Shown here piece by piece: positions 9,144 to 18,124 of a stretch of DNA of 64,000 nt. The notes below the pieces were generated by a model. That model searched no databases and had not been told where the DNA came from. It worked only from the letters and a program-made list of their open reading frames with translations. Positions within the stretch are counted from its first letter, which is position 1; each line of letters starts with the position of its first letter. This DNA comes from DLAJ01 sp964655525 (GTDB lineage: Bacteria; Bacillota; Clostridia; Lachnospirales; Lachnospiraceae): contig CAZZNE010000001.1 of assembly GCA_964655525.1 (NCBI GenBank), positions 310,001-374,000 of the forward strand. The letters are read 5' to 3'. Made by a program: the position numbers and the translations under genes.

Positions 9144-9741
9144 GTCCCGTCACCTCCCGATAGTTTTTTTCTGTAAACAGATACAGATTTCCGGTATCAT
9201 CGGAAACCGCGATGAGCACAGCTTCTCCGGAAAGACCCGCTTCATCCAGATAAAGATGGGGAATCTCCGAAATTTCTATATAAGCGGGGAAAGCATAGTT
9301 CATCAGATTAACGACCTTGAACGGGGCGGAAAACGAAAGTGAATCCTGCGCGGAAACAAGGGCAGCGCGCTCGTTTTCCGGCAGCGTGACTTCCTCTGTC
9401 GAGCCTGCGAACGTCCGGAAAAACAAAGAATAAAAATCAGCCGATCCATCGACGCGCACCGTGCGGTTTTGCAGCACGGGGAACAGAATCTGATCGCGGA
9501 ACTCGGATTCCTCATTATAAATAAAGAGATTGCCCTTTGCATCGCCAAGATAATTGACACCGTCCAGCACGAGCGCCGGAAAAAAGGCATGCACGTTATA
9601 ACCGATATTCAAAAACAGTGTCAGCGTGAGTCCCGCCACAATGAGCCGCTTTGCGAGCAGTTCGTTTTTATGGATAAGAATGCGGAAGATCACATAGATG
9701 CCGATGAAGCACAGCACCGTGATAAAAGCCTCTTTGAACAT
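9136..9741 (-). CDS. Unknown membrane-anchored protein coupled to the 7455-9143 membrane protein
   Basis: This is a 201-residue protein I do not recognise. Residues 5-22 and 33-52 form two hydrophobic segments. The remaining 150 or so residues look soluble and beta-rich, and would lie outside the membrane or in a large loop. AAAGGA is placed eight bases before the ATG. The stop overlaps the start of the downstream polytopic protein by eight bases (ATGAATAA), a layout typical of proteins that act together. It could be an accessory subunit of a GT-C enzyme. No catalytic motif is seen. Confidence 0.6.
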   Translation of the reverse strand: MFKEAFITVLCFIGIYVIFRILIHKNELLAKRLIVAGLTLTLFLNIGYNVHAFFPALVLDGVNYLGDAKGNLFIYNEESEFRDQILFPVLQNRTVRVDGSADFYSLFFRTFAGSTEEVTLPENERAALVSAQDSLSFSAPFKVVNLMNYAFPAYIEISEIPHLYLDEAGLSGEAVLIAVSDDTGNLYLFTEKNYREVTGHE

Positions 9742-9753
9742 AAAAGATCCTTT

Positions 9754-10779
9754 CTAATTTTTACCTTGATAAATACTGTAACGTTTTCCTTTTTTGAGCG
9801 CTTTATCGGTTTTATGCACCATATAAGCATGCGCTCTTCTGAAAATACTTAGAAAAACTGATTTGGGCAAAAAATGATACAATATCTTTTCAATCTTCAT
9901 GACATAATTTGCATCCGAGGGTTGCTTTATATAGTCGCTCCATTCAGAAATTTGTAAATATTTGTCAAATACATCATTATCCGGATGGACATTATTGCGA
10001 TGCCATGGGAATTCACCCATAAAGCGGAAAAAATGCAAAATTACGGGATGCTTTTTGGCATATTCGATATCGTTTTGACTATAATACGAAGCTCGAAGAT
10101 AGTGTTTCCAGTAATCTTTTGTTTGAAAAACTAAATGCATTGGTTGAAGATTATACTGTGGGGGAAGACGGTAAATCAAGTTTTTACACACAATATTAAG
10201 TAAATCTTGGTCGGGTGAAGAAAAATTTGGTTTTTCTTTTATTACATATGCGGCAATCCGGTCTGATAAACGTTGTTCTTTCCATAGATGCATTTGGAAT
10301 AGAATCACGCCGGAATTATAATAATCGTCCTGCACGGAAAAACCTAGATTTGTACGCATATCGGACGCGATGGAATCGAGTGCCATTGCCAGAGGGGACG
10401 TTCCAAGATCGAGATGAAAAAGTTCGGTGAGACTTCCAAGAACAATCGTATCTGCGTCCAGATAAAGCAGACGATCCACGCTGTCATCGAGAAGGTCAGC
10501 TAAAAAAAGACGCATATTTGCGGCATAGGAACCGCGATATAGAGGGATTCCCATGCGTTTCATTTTCTCTATCAAGGGGTCAACAGGAATAAAGCAGAGT
10601 TCACATCCATAGTAAGCGCTCATTCTTTCAAAACGAGCAATACTATCCGGCAGTAAATCTTCTCCGAGTATAAAAATGCGAATGGTTTCCCGGCGGTTGT
10701 TTTCTAACAGGGAAGTCATTGATACACCCGCATAAGGGGCATATTTTTCGTTGAATTGATAAAGCACATCCAAATTCAT
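9754..10779 (-). CDS. Glycosyltransferase family 8
   Basis: The 341-residue protein shows the GT8 pattern: an N-terminal LYQFNEKYAPYAGVSMTSLL segment, the metal-binding D-x-D motif in LYLDADTIVLG near residue 104, and YYNSGVILFQMHLW near residue 157. GT8 enzymes are retaining galactosyl-, glucosyl- or related transferases using UDP-sugars. The start overlaps the stop of licD by four bases (ATGA), so it is translated together with LicD. The C-terminal 60 residues are basic and may contact the membrane. The gene and its upstream partner are AT-rich compared with the four downstream genes of the same operon, which suggests the operon was assembled from two sources. Confidence 0.9.
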   Translation of the reverse strand: MNLDVLYQFNEKYAPYAGVSMTSLLENNRRETIRIFILGEDLLPDSIARFERMSAYYGCELCFIPVDPLIEKMKRMGIPLYRGSYAANMRLFLADLLDDSVDRLLYLDADTIVLGSLTELFHLDLGTSPLAMALDSIASDMRTNLGFSVQDDYYNSGVILFQMHLWKEQRLSDRIAAYVIKEKPNFSSPDQDLLNIVCKNLIYRLPPQYNLQPMHLVFQTKDYWKHYLRASYYSQNDIEYAKKHPVILHFFRFMGEFPWHRNNVHPDNDVFDKYLQISEWSDYIKQPSDANYVMKIEKILYHFLPKSVFLSIFRRAHAYMVHKTDKALKKGKRYSIYQGKN

Positions 10780-11645
10780 TCTGGTGTCTCCTTCAAACAG
10801 GAATGGACAAAGTCCATATCAATGCTGGTTTCATTCAGGTTTCCGTGTTCAGGAATTTGCTTTTCCAAAGGTGGGAGTTGATTATAATTACCATAAAGTG
10901 TAGTCAAAATATCGTGATAATTTCCGGGAGCATACAGGTGAAGTGATTCAAAAGGCAGCTTAACCCGGTCTGCGTCAAACCAGCTTTTTTGAAAAGTCAG
11001 CCCCCATGAAATGGCGCGATAGTTATAAAGCTTTACTTTATGATAGCCTTTTCCGTTGTTTTGACATGCCCATTTCCGCTGTAATTTGATTAAATAGGAT
11101 AGGGGAAAGAGTCTGCCAAACAGGGATAGGACACCTACAAAGATTTTTGTGAGGCCCTGATAGCGACGAAAATCAAGACGATATCTATGCCCCATGGCTA
11201 AACCATAGACAACCTGCTGCTTTAACAAAGCGATTCTTGCCTTCAACTTGGAATCCGGAATTTCATCGATAATAAATATATCTAATCCGATTTTATTATC
11301 CAACTGGTGATATACACAATGTTCCTTGGTCTCCGGTTCACGTTGGCTGCACGTTAACAGAACCCGGGGAATCCAGTCATAAAAATATTTTCCATAGGAG
11401 TCAGGTTCTACAAATAAAAAACCGGTTTGCAAATCCTGTTTCAATGCATTTACCAATGTGGGGTAATCTGCTCTTAAGACGGCAATATCAACATCGTCGT
11501 CCCATGGAATGAACCCCTGATGACGGACAGCGCCTAACAAAGTGCCGGAATCCATGTAATAAGTAATATTGTGTTTGGTGCATATGCGGTCAAATTCTTT
11601 CAATAGAGCTAAACAAGCAGACTGAATTTCCTTGATTGTACTCAT
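10776..11645 (-). CDS. licD: LicD-family phosphotransferase
   Basis: LicD proteins transfer phosphocholine, or a related CDP-activated alcohol phosphate, to glycans of teichoic acids or capsules. The hallmark block DSGTLLGAVRHQGFIPWDD is at residues 33-51, with the metal-binding aspartates in WDDDVDIAV, in a 289-residue protein of usual size. AGGAG stands eight bases upstream of the ATG. It is the first gene of a minus-strand operon. It is divergent from the cytidylyltransferase-aminotransferase fusion at 11946, which could make its CDP-linked donor. Whether the group is choline, ethanolamine or something else is not decided by the sequence. LicA-type choline kinase and LicB transporter genes are not in the window. 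Confidence 0.9.
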   Translation of the reverse strand: MSTIKEIQSACLALLKEFDRICTKHNITYYMDSGTLLGAVRHQGFIPWDDDVDIAVLRADYPTLVNALKQDLQTGFLFVEPDSYGKYFYDWIPRVLLTCSQREPETKEHCVYHQLDNKIGLDIFIIDEIPDSKLKARIALLKQQVVYGLAMGHRYRLDFRRYQGLTKIFVGVLSLFGRLFPLSYLIKLQRKWACQNNGKGYHKVKLYNYRAISWGLTFQKSWFDADRVKLPFESLHLYAPGNYHDILTTLYGNYNQLPPLEKQIPEHGNLNETSIDMDFVHSCLKETPE

Positions 11646-11822
11646 GTGGTAACTCCTGTTACTTTATAAAAATCAGATTAAACGACGAAATAACGAAATT
11701 GGCAGACCAAAGACCTTATAAAGTATATCACAAAATAGGCATAACGAAAACATTGTTTGTAATTTTTCTGAGAAAGTTTGGTTTATCACATCGCTCCTTT
11801 TATAGTATTTGAAAGAATTATG

Positions 11823-11831
11823 TGTTATAAT
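11823..11831 (+). promoter_or_regulatory. Extended -10 promoter in the 300-base divergent gap
   Basis: The gap 11646-11945 separates licD (minus) from the fusion gene (plus). TGtTATAAT at 11823-11831 is a full extended -10 element, and no good -35 hexamer stands 17 bases upstream. Transcription would begin near 11838 and give a leader of about 108 bases before the ATG at 11946. An AAAGGCGGATAGGAT ribosome-binding region ends the leader. The minus-strand promoter for licD was not resolved, and nothing else was seen in the gap. Confidence 0.5.
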
Positions 11832-11945
11832 ATAAAGAATTTGATTTTGCCTAAAAAAGGATTAAGGATAAGGTAGTGGCGAAGGGTCAGAGAGTATGTT
11901 TTCAGGCATGCATCGGCAACAGGGGATCAGAAAGGCGGATAGGAT

Positions 11946-13772
11946 ATGCAGGCAGTGATTTTAGCGGCAGGAATGGGAAAAAGGTTAAAAAAGCTGACAC
12001 GAAATAATACAAAATGTATGGTTCAGGTAAACGGCAGGACATTAATTGAGAGAGCACTTGGAATTCTTGATAAAAAAGGATTGTCGCGCATAGTTATTGT
12101 AGTTGGTTATGAAGCGCAGAACCTGATAGAGTATATTCGCGAGCTGGAAATAAAAACCCCGATTCAGTTTATTGATAATCCGATATATGATAAGACGAAT
12201 AACATTTATTCGCTTGCGTTAGCAGAGGAATTTCTGGTATCAGAGGACACACTCCTATTGGAATCCGATCTGATCTTCGAGGAAGAAATGATTGACTTGC
12301 TCCTGAATGATCCGAGAGCGACTTTGGCGCTTGCGGATAAGTTTGAGAGCTGGATGGATGGAACCTGCATGGTCTTGGATGAGGAGGATTGTATTTGCGA
12401 CTTTATTTCCGGAAAACATTTGAATTTCCGCGAGAAAGAAAACTATTATAAAACAGTAAATATTTACAAATTCAGTCAGCACTTTTCTCAAAATACTTAT
12501 GTTCCGTTTTTGAAGGCATATAAAGCGGCAATGGGAGATAATGAATACTATGAGTCTGTTATCAAGCTCATCGCGCTGCTCGATACAAAAGAAATCCGGG
12601 CGAAGAGGCTGACGGGGCAAATCTGGTATGAGATTGACGATATACAGGATCTGGACATAGCGGAAAGTCTGTTTGCGGAATCAGAAAAGAAAAAATATGA
12701 GATGATCGCTGAAAGGTTTGGGGGGTATTGGCGTTATCCAAAGCTCATGGATTTTTGCTATCCGGTAAATCCTTATTATCCATCTGAAAAAATGATGGAA
12801 GAAATGAAAGCAAATTTTGAGACACTTCTGACACAGTACCCGTCCGGTATGCGGGTAAATAGCCTGCTTGCAAGCAAAAGGTTTGGGATATCTGATACGC
12901 ATATTGTGATGGGAAATGGCGCGGCCGAATTGATGGAGTTACTGTTAGGGATGTTGACCGGAAAAGTAGGGTTTATTCGCTCGGCATTTGAAGAATATCC
13001 GGATCGATTGGAGCCGGAGCGCTGTGTTGTCATGACGGTGGATAATCATGACTTTTCCTACACGGCGGCAGATATGATTACCTATTTTAGCGAAAATCCG
13101 GTGGAGACAATCGTACTGATCAATCCGGATAATCAGAGTGGTAACTATATAGAACGCGCAGAGGTGGAAAGCTTAATTGCCTGGTGCAGAGAGAAAAGAG
13201 TTTATTTGATTTTGGATGAAAGCTTTGTAGATTTCGTGGAAAACGGAAAGACACATGATGAGCTGACGATGATTTCGGACAAGGTTCTCGACCAATATGA
13301 GGAAGGACTTTTTGTGATAAAAAGCATTTCAAAGTCCCACGGTGTACCCGGGGTGAGACTGGGCGTACTGGCGAGTGCAAACGAAGCGATGATAAGCGCT
13401 ATAAAGCAAAAACTTCCGATTTGGAACATCAATTCTTTTGGTGAATTTTATATGCAGATTGTAGAAAAATATTTGAAAGATTATCAGACAGCATTAGATC
13501 GGTTGGTTTTAGCACGGCGGCATTTTTATGAAAAATTGGAGCAGATACCATGGCTGCGGGCAATTCCGTCAGAGGCAAATTATATTATGTGCGAGATAAC
13601 CGATCAATACACCAGCAGCGAATTGGCATGTCATCTGTTAAAAAAGAATATTTTTGTGAAGGATCTGTCTGAAAAAATAGGAAACGGTCGGCAATATCTA
13701 CGGTTTGCGGTCAAGAGGGAGGAAGAGAATGACTATTTGACCCGTTGTCTTACGGAGTTGTCGAAAACTTAA
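11946..13772 (+). CDS. Fusion of LicC/PntC-like cytidylyltransferase and PLP aminotransferase/decarboxylase
   Basis: The 608-residue protein has two enzymes in one chain. Residues 1 to about 240 form a nucleotidyltransferase with LAAGMGKRLKKLT and a following K-x-M-V motif, as in CTP:phosphocholine cytidylyltransferases such as LicC. Residues from about 255 to 605 form a fold-type I PLP enzyme of the HisC/CobD class, with NPDNQSGNY, the aspartate in ILDES and the PLP lysine K463 in SISKSHG. Such fusions are known for phosphonate activation (PntC), where AEP transaminase is joined to a cytidylyltransferase. A CobD-like decarboxylase making ethanolamine phosphate from phosphoserine is another possibility. 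Next to licD, the most economical reading is that it makes a CDP-aminoalcohol or CDP-aminophosphonate donor. No PEP mutase is visible in the window. Its 3' end overlaps the convergent gene by 23 bases. Confidence 0.8.
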   Translation: MQAVILAAGMGKRLKKLTRNNTKCMVQVNGRTLIERALGILDKKGLSRIVIVVGYEAQNLIEYIRELEIKTPIQFIDNPIYDKTNNIYSLALAEEFLVSEDTLLLESDLIFEEEMIDLLLNDPRATLALADKFESWMDGTCMVLDEEDCICDFISGKHLNFREKENYYKTVNIYKFSQHFSQNTYVPFLKAYKAAMGDNEYYESVIKLIALLDTKEIRAKRLTGQIWYEIDDIQDLDIAESLFAESEKKKYEMIAERFGGYWRYPKLMDFCYPVNPYYPSEKMMEEMKANFETLLTQYPSGMRVNSLLASKRFGISDTHIVMGNGAAELMELLLGMLTGKVGFIRSAFEEYPDRLEPERCVVMTVDNHDFSYTAADMITYFSENPVETIVLINPDNQSGNYIERAEVESLIAWCREKRVYLILDESFVDFVENGKTHDELTMISDKVLDQYEEGLFVIKSISKSHGVPGVRLGVLASANEAMISAIKQKLPIWNINSFGEFYMQIVEKYLKDYQTALDRLVLARRHFYEKLEQIPWLRAIPSEANYIMCEITDQYTSSELACHLLKKNIFVKDLSEKIGNGRQYLRFAVKREEENDYLTRCLTELSKT

Positions 13773-15285
13773 TGACCAGCGTGCCGGATACGGCGCGGAT
13801 ATACCCGTCCTCGGGGTAGCAGGGCATGTCGCGAACAATCTCGTTTTGGACGAGTGCCTTTGTCATCTCATCATCCGCGGGTGTAAAAGAAAGCCCGTGA
13901 TAACGGTCAAGCAGCAGGCTGTAGTGCAGGGCGTGCGTCATGAGATAACCGTCCGAAAAACCGGTCATGTCGGGCGGAAGATTGAGCGAGATCGTATCGC
14001 TCCCTTCCCGCGTGCCGATGACGGCGATGAATTCGCATTGCTGCAGGGCAGGATCCGCTGTGATCGTATCCGCAAGGCGCGCGATCTCATTCATAGAGCG
14101 CGCCACGCTTGTCTCCTGCGTCCGATAGCAGATATTTGCGACTAAAATAAAGTTGTATATGATCAGAGAGCATACAAGTACGCAGAGCCATTGCCATATG
14201 ACGCCGTGACGTGTGCGGTTTTGATCCGTTCTGTCATATAACACAAGCAGCAGGACATAGACAAAATACAGGCCGCCCTGCATCAGCATATGATAGGATA
14301 CATCCGGCGTTAAAAAATAAATAGCATAGCATGCAAACGGAATAAACAGCGCAAACAACAGAATGCAGATAAGCCTTGCGGGCGAACGCCAAAGCTTTCG
14401 TCTTACGATGCGCGCAAGCGCGCCGCAGACAAGCAAAGCCAGAAGGCAGAGATTCAGGAACGAGTAAAAATTCATGCGGTGCAGCGATCCGATAAAAAAG
14501 TATGCAAAGTCTACCAGACATTGCTTTGCGGCGAGCAAAGGAGCAAAGCCGCCAAATAAACCGCCGTTCAAAGCGCTGATGCCCTGATAGTCGGCGAGAG
14601 AGACATGCTGCACGGATAATAGGATCCGGTTGACGACGGCATAAAGCACATAGCCGAAAACAGCGCAGGCAAGTGCGCGCAGCCATTTCCGGGCAAGTGC
14701 GGCAAGCGGCGTGTCCCGGTGCAGCAGCTCGTCCAGGCTATAGACGATCACGAGCATGGCGGCGAAAGTGATATATGCCTGATAGCAGCCGAAGCCGAAC
14801 ATCAAAAGAAGCGCGCCGGGAAGAAAGCCGAAGCGGTATTGCAAGGTAAGATAGATCGCAAGCGTCATGAAGAGCATGGCAAGCATATAGCCATCCGCTG
14901 TATACAGATAACCAAACGTACTTGTCACAGCGGGGAAAGTGACCAAAAGCGCGCTAAGCAGGACAAGCGTGCTTTTTTTTCGAATTTGAAGCAGCTCGCA
15001 GATCAGTATTGCCGTAACCGTAAGATAACAGAGCGACAAAAAGCCGTTCACCCATGAAAGATCATAATAGGAGCTGATCCCGCACGCGAGCGTCAAAAAG
15101 CAGCGTCCAAGGTGGATCGTGTTTTGATCGGAATAATAGCTGATCACGCTGTCCCAGTTCGGGATATAATTGAAAAACGCGTAGGCATGCGCAAGCAGCC
15201 CAAACAGAAATACACTGATCAGGATTGTTACCCATGATGGCTTTATTTTTTTTCTGATTGTCTGAAAACATGTTTCCGGATTCAT
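13750..15285 (-). CDS. GtrII-like polytopic glucosyltransferase
   Basis: About 511 residues with ten or more membrane segments resemble the GtrII glucosyltransferase family, which moves glucose from undecaprenyl-phosphate-glucose onto an extracytoplasmic glycan. Family-like segments are NYIPNWDSVISYYSDQ near residue 40, with acidic residues in the first external loop, and GFGCYQAYITFA near residue 150. The frame is open to a GTG at 15318, but an AGGAG site lies upstream of the ATG at 15285, so that start is preferred; an ATG three codons earlier is also possible. The gene converges on the fusion gene with a 23-base overlap of 3' ends. A DPM-like GT2 that could charge its lipid donor is at 23314-24015, and another of GtrB type is at 30090-31034. 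Confidence 0.75.
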   Translation of the reverse strand: MNPETCFQTIRKKIKPSWVTILISVFLFGLLAHAYAFFNYIPNWDSVISYYSDQNTIHLGRCFLTLACGISSYYDLSWVNGFLSLCYLTVTAILICELLQIRKKSTLVLLSALLVTFPAVTSTFGYLYTADGYMLAMLFMTLAIYLTLQYRFGFLPGALLLMFGFGCYQAYITFAAMLVIVYSLDELLHRDTPLAALARKWLRALACAVFGYVLYAVVNRILLSVQHVSLADYQGISALNGGLFGGFAPLLAAKQCLVDFAYFFIGSLHRMNFYSFLNLCLLALLVCGALARIVRRKLWRSPARLICILLFALFIPFACYAIYFLTPDVSYHMLMQGGLYFVYVLLLVLYDRTDQNRTRHGVIWQWLCVLVCSLIIYNFILVANICYRTQETSVARSMNEIARLADTITADPALQQCEFIAVIGTREGSDTISLNLPPDMTGFSDGYLMTHALHYSLLLDRYHGLSFTPADDEMTKALVQNEIVRDMPCYPEDGYIRAVSGTLVIKFSTTP

Positions 15286-15427
15286 GAAGTCCATCGCTCC
15301 TGTCTGAATTGTGATCACGTGAAAAAGCTATTTCCATTTTACACTACACATTATAACCAACATTTTACAGGATGTAAGGTAAAAAAGCAATTCATGAAAA
15401 GAAGTTCTATATTTTGCGCGGACGTTG

Positions 15428-15436
15428 TGTTACAAT
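15428..15436 (+). promoter_or_regulatory. Extended -10 promoter of the MBOAT-FkbH operon
   Basis: TGtTACAAT forms an extended -10 element without a clear -35. It lies in the 140-base divergent gap and would start transcripts near 15443. This makes the TTG at 15425 impossible as a start codon for the next gene and supports the GTG at 15482, which has GAGGA seven bases upstream. Confidence 0.5.
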
Positions 15437-15481
15437 GGCTATGTAAAAAAGAAGCTTGAAAGAGAAATCGAGGAATTGACT

Positions 15482-16519
15482 GTGTTCAAAAAAATCATAA
15501 AGACAACGATATTTCTGCTGATCGTTGCGATCCTATGGGTAAATATCTCACTCAAATTTCGACCGTATAAACTGCATCCGGTCTTCAATGAACCTGAGAA
15601 TACGCTGGATGTGGTCATGATTGGGAGCAGTTCGTGGTATACGTTCTGGTCTCCGATGGTGGCGTATGAGTTTACGGGCATCACTTCCTTTGATTACGCG
15701 CAGGGAGGAATGCCGGCAGATTGTCTGGAATACTGTATTCGGGAGGTGCTGAAGCACCAAAGGCCGAAGGTCATTGCTCTGGATGCGCGCGTGTTTCTTT
15801 ACCGGGATGAAAATACCTTGCAGGAAAACGAAGCGGGAGAGATCTATATCAATGACGGGCATCTCCGCGCCGTGTCCGATACGATGCCGTACAGCGTTAA
15901 CCGTTTCCGCATGCTGTATTCGGTCAGGGAGTATCTGGAGGACGGGCTTTCCTCACATTTGGATCTGCTCTTTTATCATGATAGGTGGAAAGAGGTATTT
16001 GCCGAGGGAGGGGTATCGCTCCATGAGAAAGCGGGGCGGGACTATACGAAGGGGTATGACATTCACGGTGAGATCACACCCTATGAGCCTCCGCGGGACG
16101 TCAGCGCCGTCATGGAGACGGAGGAGCTTCCCGAGAGCACGGAGGAGCTGCTTCGGAGGCTTTGTGCTTATTGCGAAGAGCTGGACACACAGGTAATATT
16201 TGTCGCGATGCCGACGGGCAACCATGATGAGACGCAGCAGAGACAGTACAATTATATGAGGCAGGTCATCGGGGAGTATGACGGCATTGATTTCTTGAAT
16301 ACGAATGATCTGGTGGAGGAGATAGGGCTTGATTTTGCAACGGATTTTTATGATCATACGCATGCCAATTATCTTGGAACCGTAAAATTTACATCCTATT
16401 TGGAAAACTATCTGATCTCCGCTTACGGGATTCCGGACCGCAGGGGGCAGGAAGAATACGCCCACTGGCAGGAGGATCTCACGCTGTGGCATCAGATGCT
16501 TCAAAATATAGGACAGTAA
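15482..16519 (+). CDS. DltD-like SGNH protein, first gene of acyl-carrier O-acylation operon
   Basis: The product is about 345 residues with one membrane anchor near residues 5-22 and an extracytoplasmic SGNH-like domain. The nucleophile block is MIGSSSWYTF near residue 45 and the D-x-x-H block is FYDHTHANYLG near residue 290. The C-terminus GIPDRRGQEEY...LW matches that of the protein at 848-2383. The GTG start is chosen because GAGGA precedes it by seven bases and a promoter covers the earlier possible start. It heads an operon with an MBOAT (44 bases downstream), an FkbH-like loader and an acyl carrier protein. In that setting it occupies the DltD position of a Dlt-like machine. The acyl group is discussed under the FkbH entry. 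Confidence 0.78.
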   Translation: MFKKIIKTTIFLLIVAILWVNISLKFRPYKLHPVFNEPENTLDVVMIGSSSWYTFWSPMVAYEFTGITSFDYAQGGMPADCLEYCIREVLKHQRPKVIALDARVFLYRDENTLQENEAGEIYINDGHLRAVSDTMPYSVNRFRMLYSVREYLEDGLSSHLDLLFYHDRWKEVFAEGGVSLHEKAGRDYTKGYDIHGEITPYEPPRDVSAVMETEELPESTEELLRRLCAYCEELDTQVIFVAMPTGNHDETQQRQYNYMRQVIGEYDGIDFLNTNDLVEEIGLDFATDFYDHTHANYLGTVKFTSYLENYLISAYGIPDRRGQEEYAHWQEDLTLWHQMLQNIGQ

Positions 16520-16562
16520 GGCGTTATGCAGAACTGTTACCATGAAAGGGTTAGGTATTGGC

Positions 16563-18086
16563 ATGGCATTGATTTCATTTCCTTTTTTTTGTTTGCTGTT
16601 GATCACGGCGCTTTTGTTCTATCTGTGTCCGAAGCGTTGGCGTTTTCTTGTACTGATTGCCGCAAGCGGCTATTATTATTTTGTGTCTGAAGGCGCCGGA
16701 TGGAGCCTGTTATTATTGGCGTATATCGCGTTGTTTTTATGCTCCGCGCTGCTGTTAAAGCGTTATGAACAGGCAAAAATGGTAAAAAATGTGGTTTATG
16801 TTGTGACGCTCGCGGCGGCAGTCGGCGCGTTGTTATTTTTGAAATACTGGAATCCCCTCGGGCTGCATTCACCGCTTGGCATGTCGTTTTGGATGCTGAC
16901 GGGAATCGGTTATGTGACCGATGTGTACCGGGGCAGTGTGACAGGGGCGGTGTCGCCCGCAAAAACCACGCTGCTGCTTGGTTTTTTCCCGCTGATGATC
17001 TCAGGACCGATTTTACGTTACGGGGAAACGGCGGAGGAGTTTGTGCCGAATGCGGATGCTCCGGGAGAATCTGTGTCGGATGGCAGCGCAGGACCTGCCG
17101 CGCAGAAATTGGATACAAGGGGGATCGCTTTCGGTGCGCAGCGTATATTATGGGGCTGTATGAAAAAATTAGTGCTCTCGCAGCGGCTTGCGGTCATTGT
17201 GGACACCGTATATGCGAACGTCGGCGTCTATCAGGGCTGGACGATCCTGTTTGCGGTGTGCTGTTTTTCGTTACAGCTTTACACGGATTTTTCCGGCTGT
17301 ATGGATATTGTGATCGGAGCGGCCGAGCTGTTCGGAATCCGCCTGCCCGAGAATTTTCAGACGCCGTTTTTATCTAAAAATGTCTCTGAGTTTTGGCGCA
17401 GATGGCACATAACGCTGGGTGCGTGGCTGAAAGACTATGTGCTGTATCCGCTATTGCACAGCGAGCCGTTCAGACGGATGAAAAAGATTGCAAAAAAGCG
17501 GCTGGGCAGAGTGTGGGGAGAACGGATCGTCCTGTATATGGGAATGTTTGTTTCGTGGTTTCTGATCGGACTATGGCATGGCAGTTCGTGGAAATATATT
17601 TTCGGTGTCGGCGTATGGTTTTGGGCGGTCATCGTGGCGGGGGAGCTTTGGTCGCCTGCTATGGTGAGGCTTGCAAAGCGGCTTCATATCAATATGGAGT
17701 GTTTCAGCTTCCGGCTGTTCCAAAGACTCAGGACGTTTGCGCTTGTTGCGTTCGGTCTGTCGTTTTTCAGGGCGGCGAGCGCCAAGGAAGGCGTAAAGCT
17801 GTGGATGGAAGTATTTGCAAGCTTTAATCCATATGCGTTGTTTGGCAGCAGTCTTTTGAAATTCGGTCTGGATTTACAGGACATGCTTGTTCTGGCGGCC
17901 GGCATGCTCGTACTTTTATTCGTCTCGCTCATGCAGTACCGGGGCGTCGCTGTCAGGGAACGGCTGGCCGGGCAGAATCTGGTGTTCCGGTGGGGGTTAT
18001 ATCTTATCCTGTTTTTTGCCGTCATTATTTTCGGTGTGTACGGAAAAGAATATAACGCCGCGGATTTTATCTATCAGGGCTTCTAG
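16563..18086 (+). CDS. MBOAT O-acyltransferase (DltB-like position)
   Basis: This is a 507-residue polytopic MBOAT. FWRRWHITLGAWLKDYVLYP near residue 280 and FLIGLWHGSSW near residue 340 carry the conserved histidines. An ATG seven codons earlier (16542) is possible, but MALISFPFFCLL matches the usual hydrophobic start of the family. It diverges from the other two MBOATs of the window, lacking their YIPLGGNRKG motif after the first block. A hydrophilic insert around residues 155-185, rich in Gly, Asp and Ala, is also unusual. Its gene neighbours supply a carrier-bound acyl group, so unlike a stand-alone O-acetylase it probably takes its acyl from the ACP at 19901 on the cytoplasmic face, as DltB takes D-alanine from DltC. 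Confidence 0.88.
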   Translation: MALISFPFFCLLLITALLFYLCPKRWRFLVLIAASGYYYFVSEGAGWSLLLLAYIALFLCSALLLKRYEQAKMVKNVVYVVTLAAAVGALLFLKYWNPLGLHSPLGMSFWMLTGIGYVTDVYRGSVTGAVSPAKTTLLLGFFPLMISGPILRYGETAEEFVPNADAPGESVSDGSAGPAAQKLDTRGIAFGAQRILWGCMKKLVLSQRLAVIVDTVYANVGVYQGWTILFAVCCFSLQLYTDFSGCMDIVIGAAELFGIRLPENFQTPFLSKNVSEFWRRWHITLGAWLKDYVLYPLLHSEPFRRMKKIAKKRLGRVWGERIVLYMGMFVSWFLIGLWHGSSWKYIFGVGVWFWAVIVAGELWSPAMVRLAKRLHINMECFSFRLFQRLRTFALVAFGLSFFRAASAKEGVKLWMEVFASFNPYALFGSSLLKFGLDLQDMLVLAAGMLVLLFVSLMQYRGVAVRERLAGQNLVFRWGLYLILFFAVIIFGVYGKEYNAADFIYQGF

Positions 18087-18124
18087 TGTGAGAAGTAAGA
18101 CGGTTAGGATATAAGGGTATTTGT

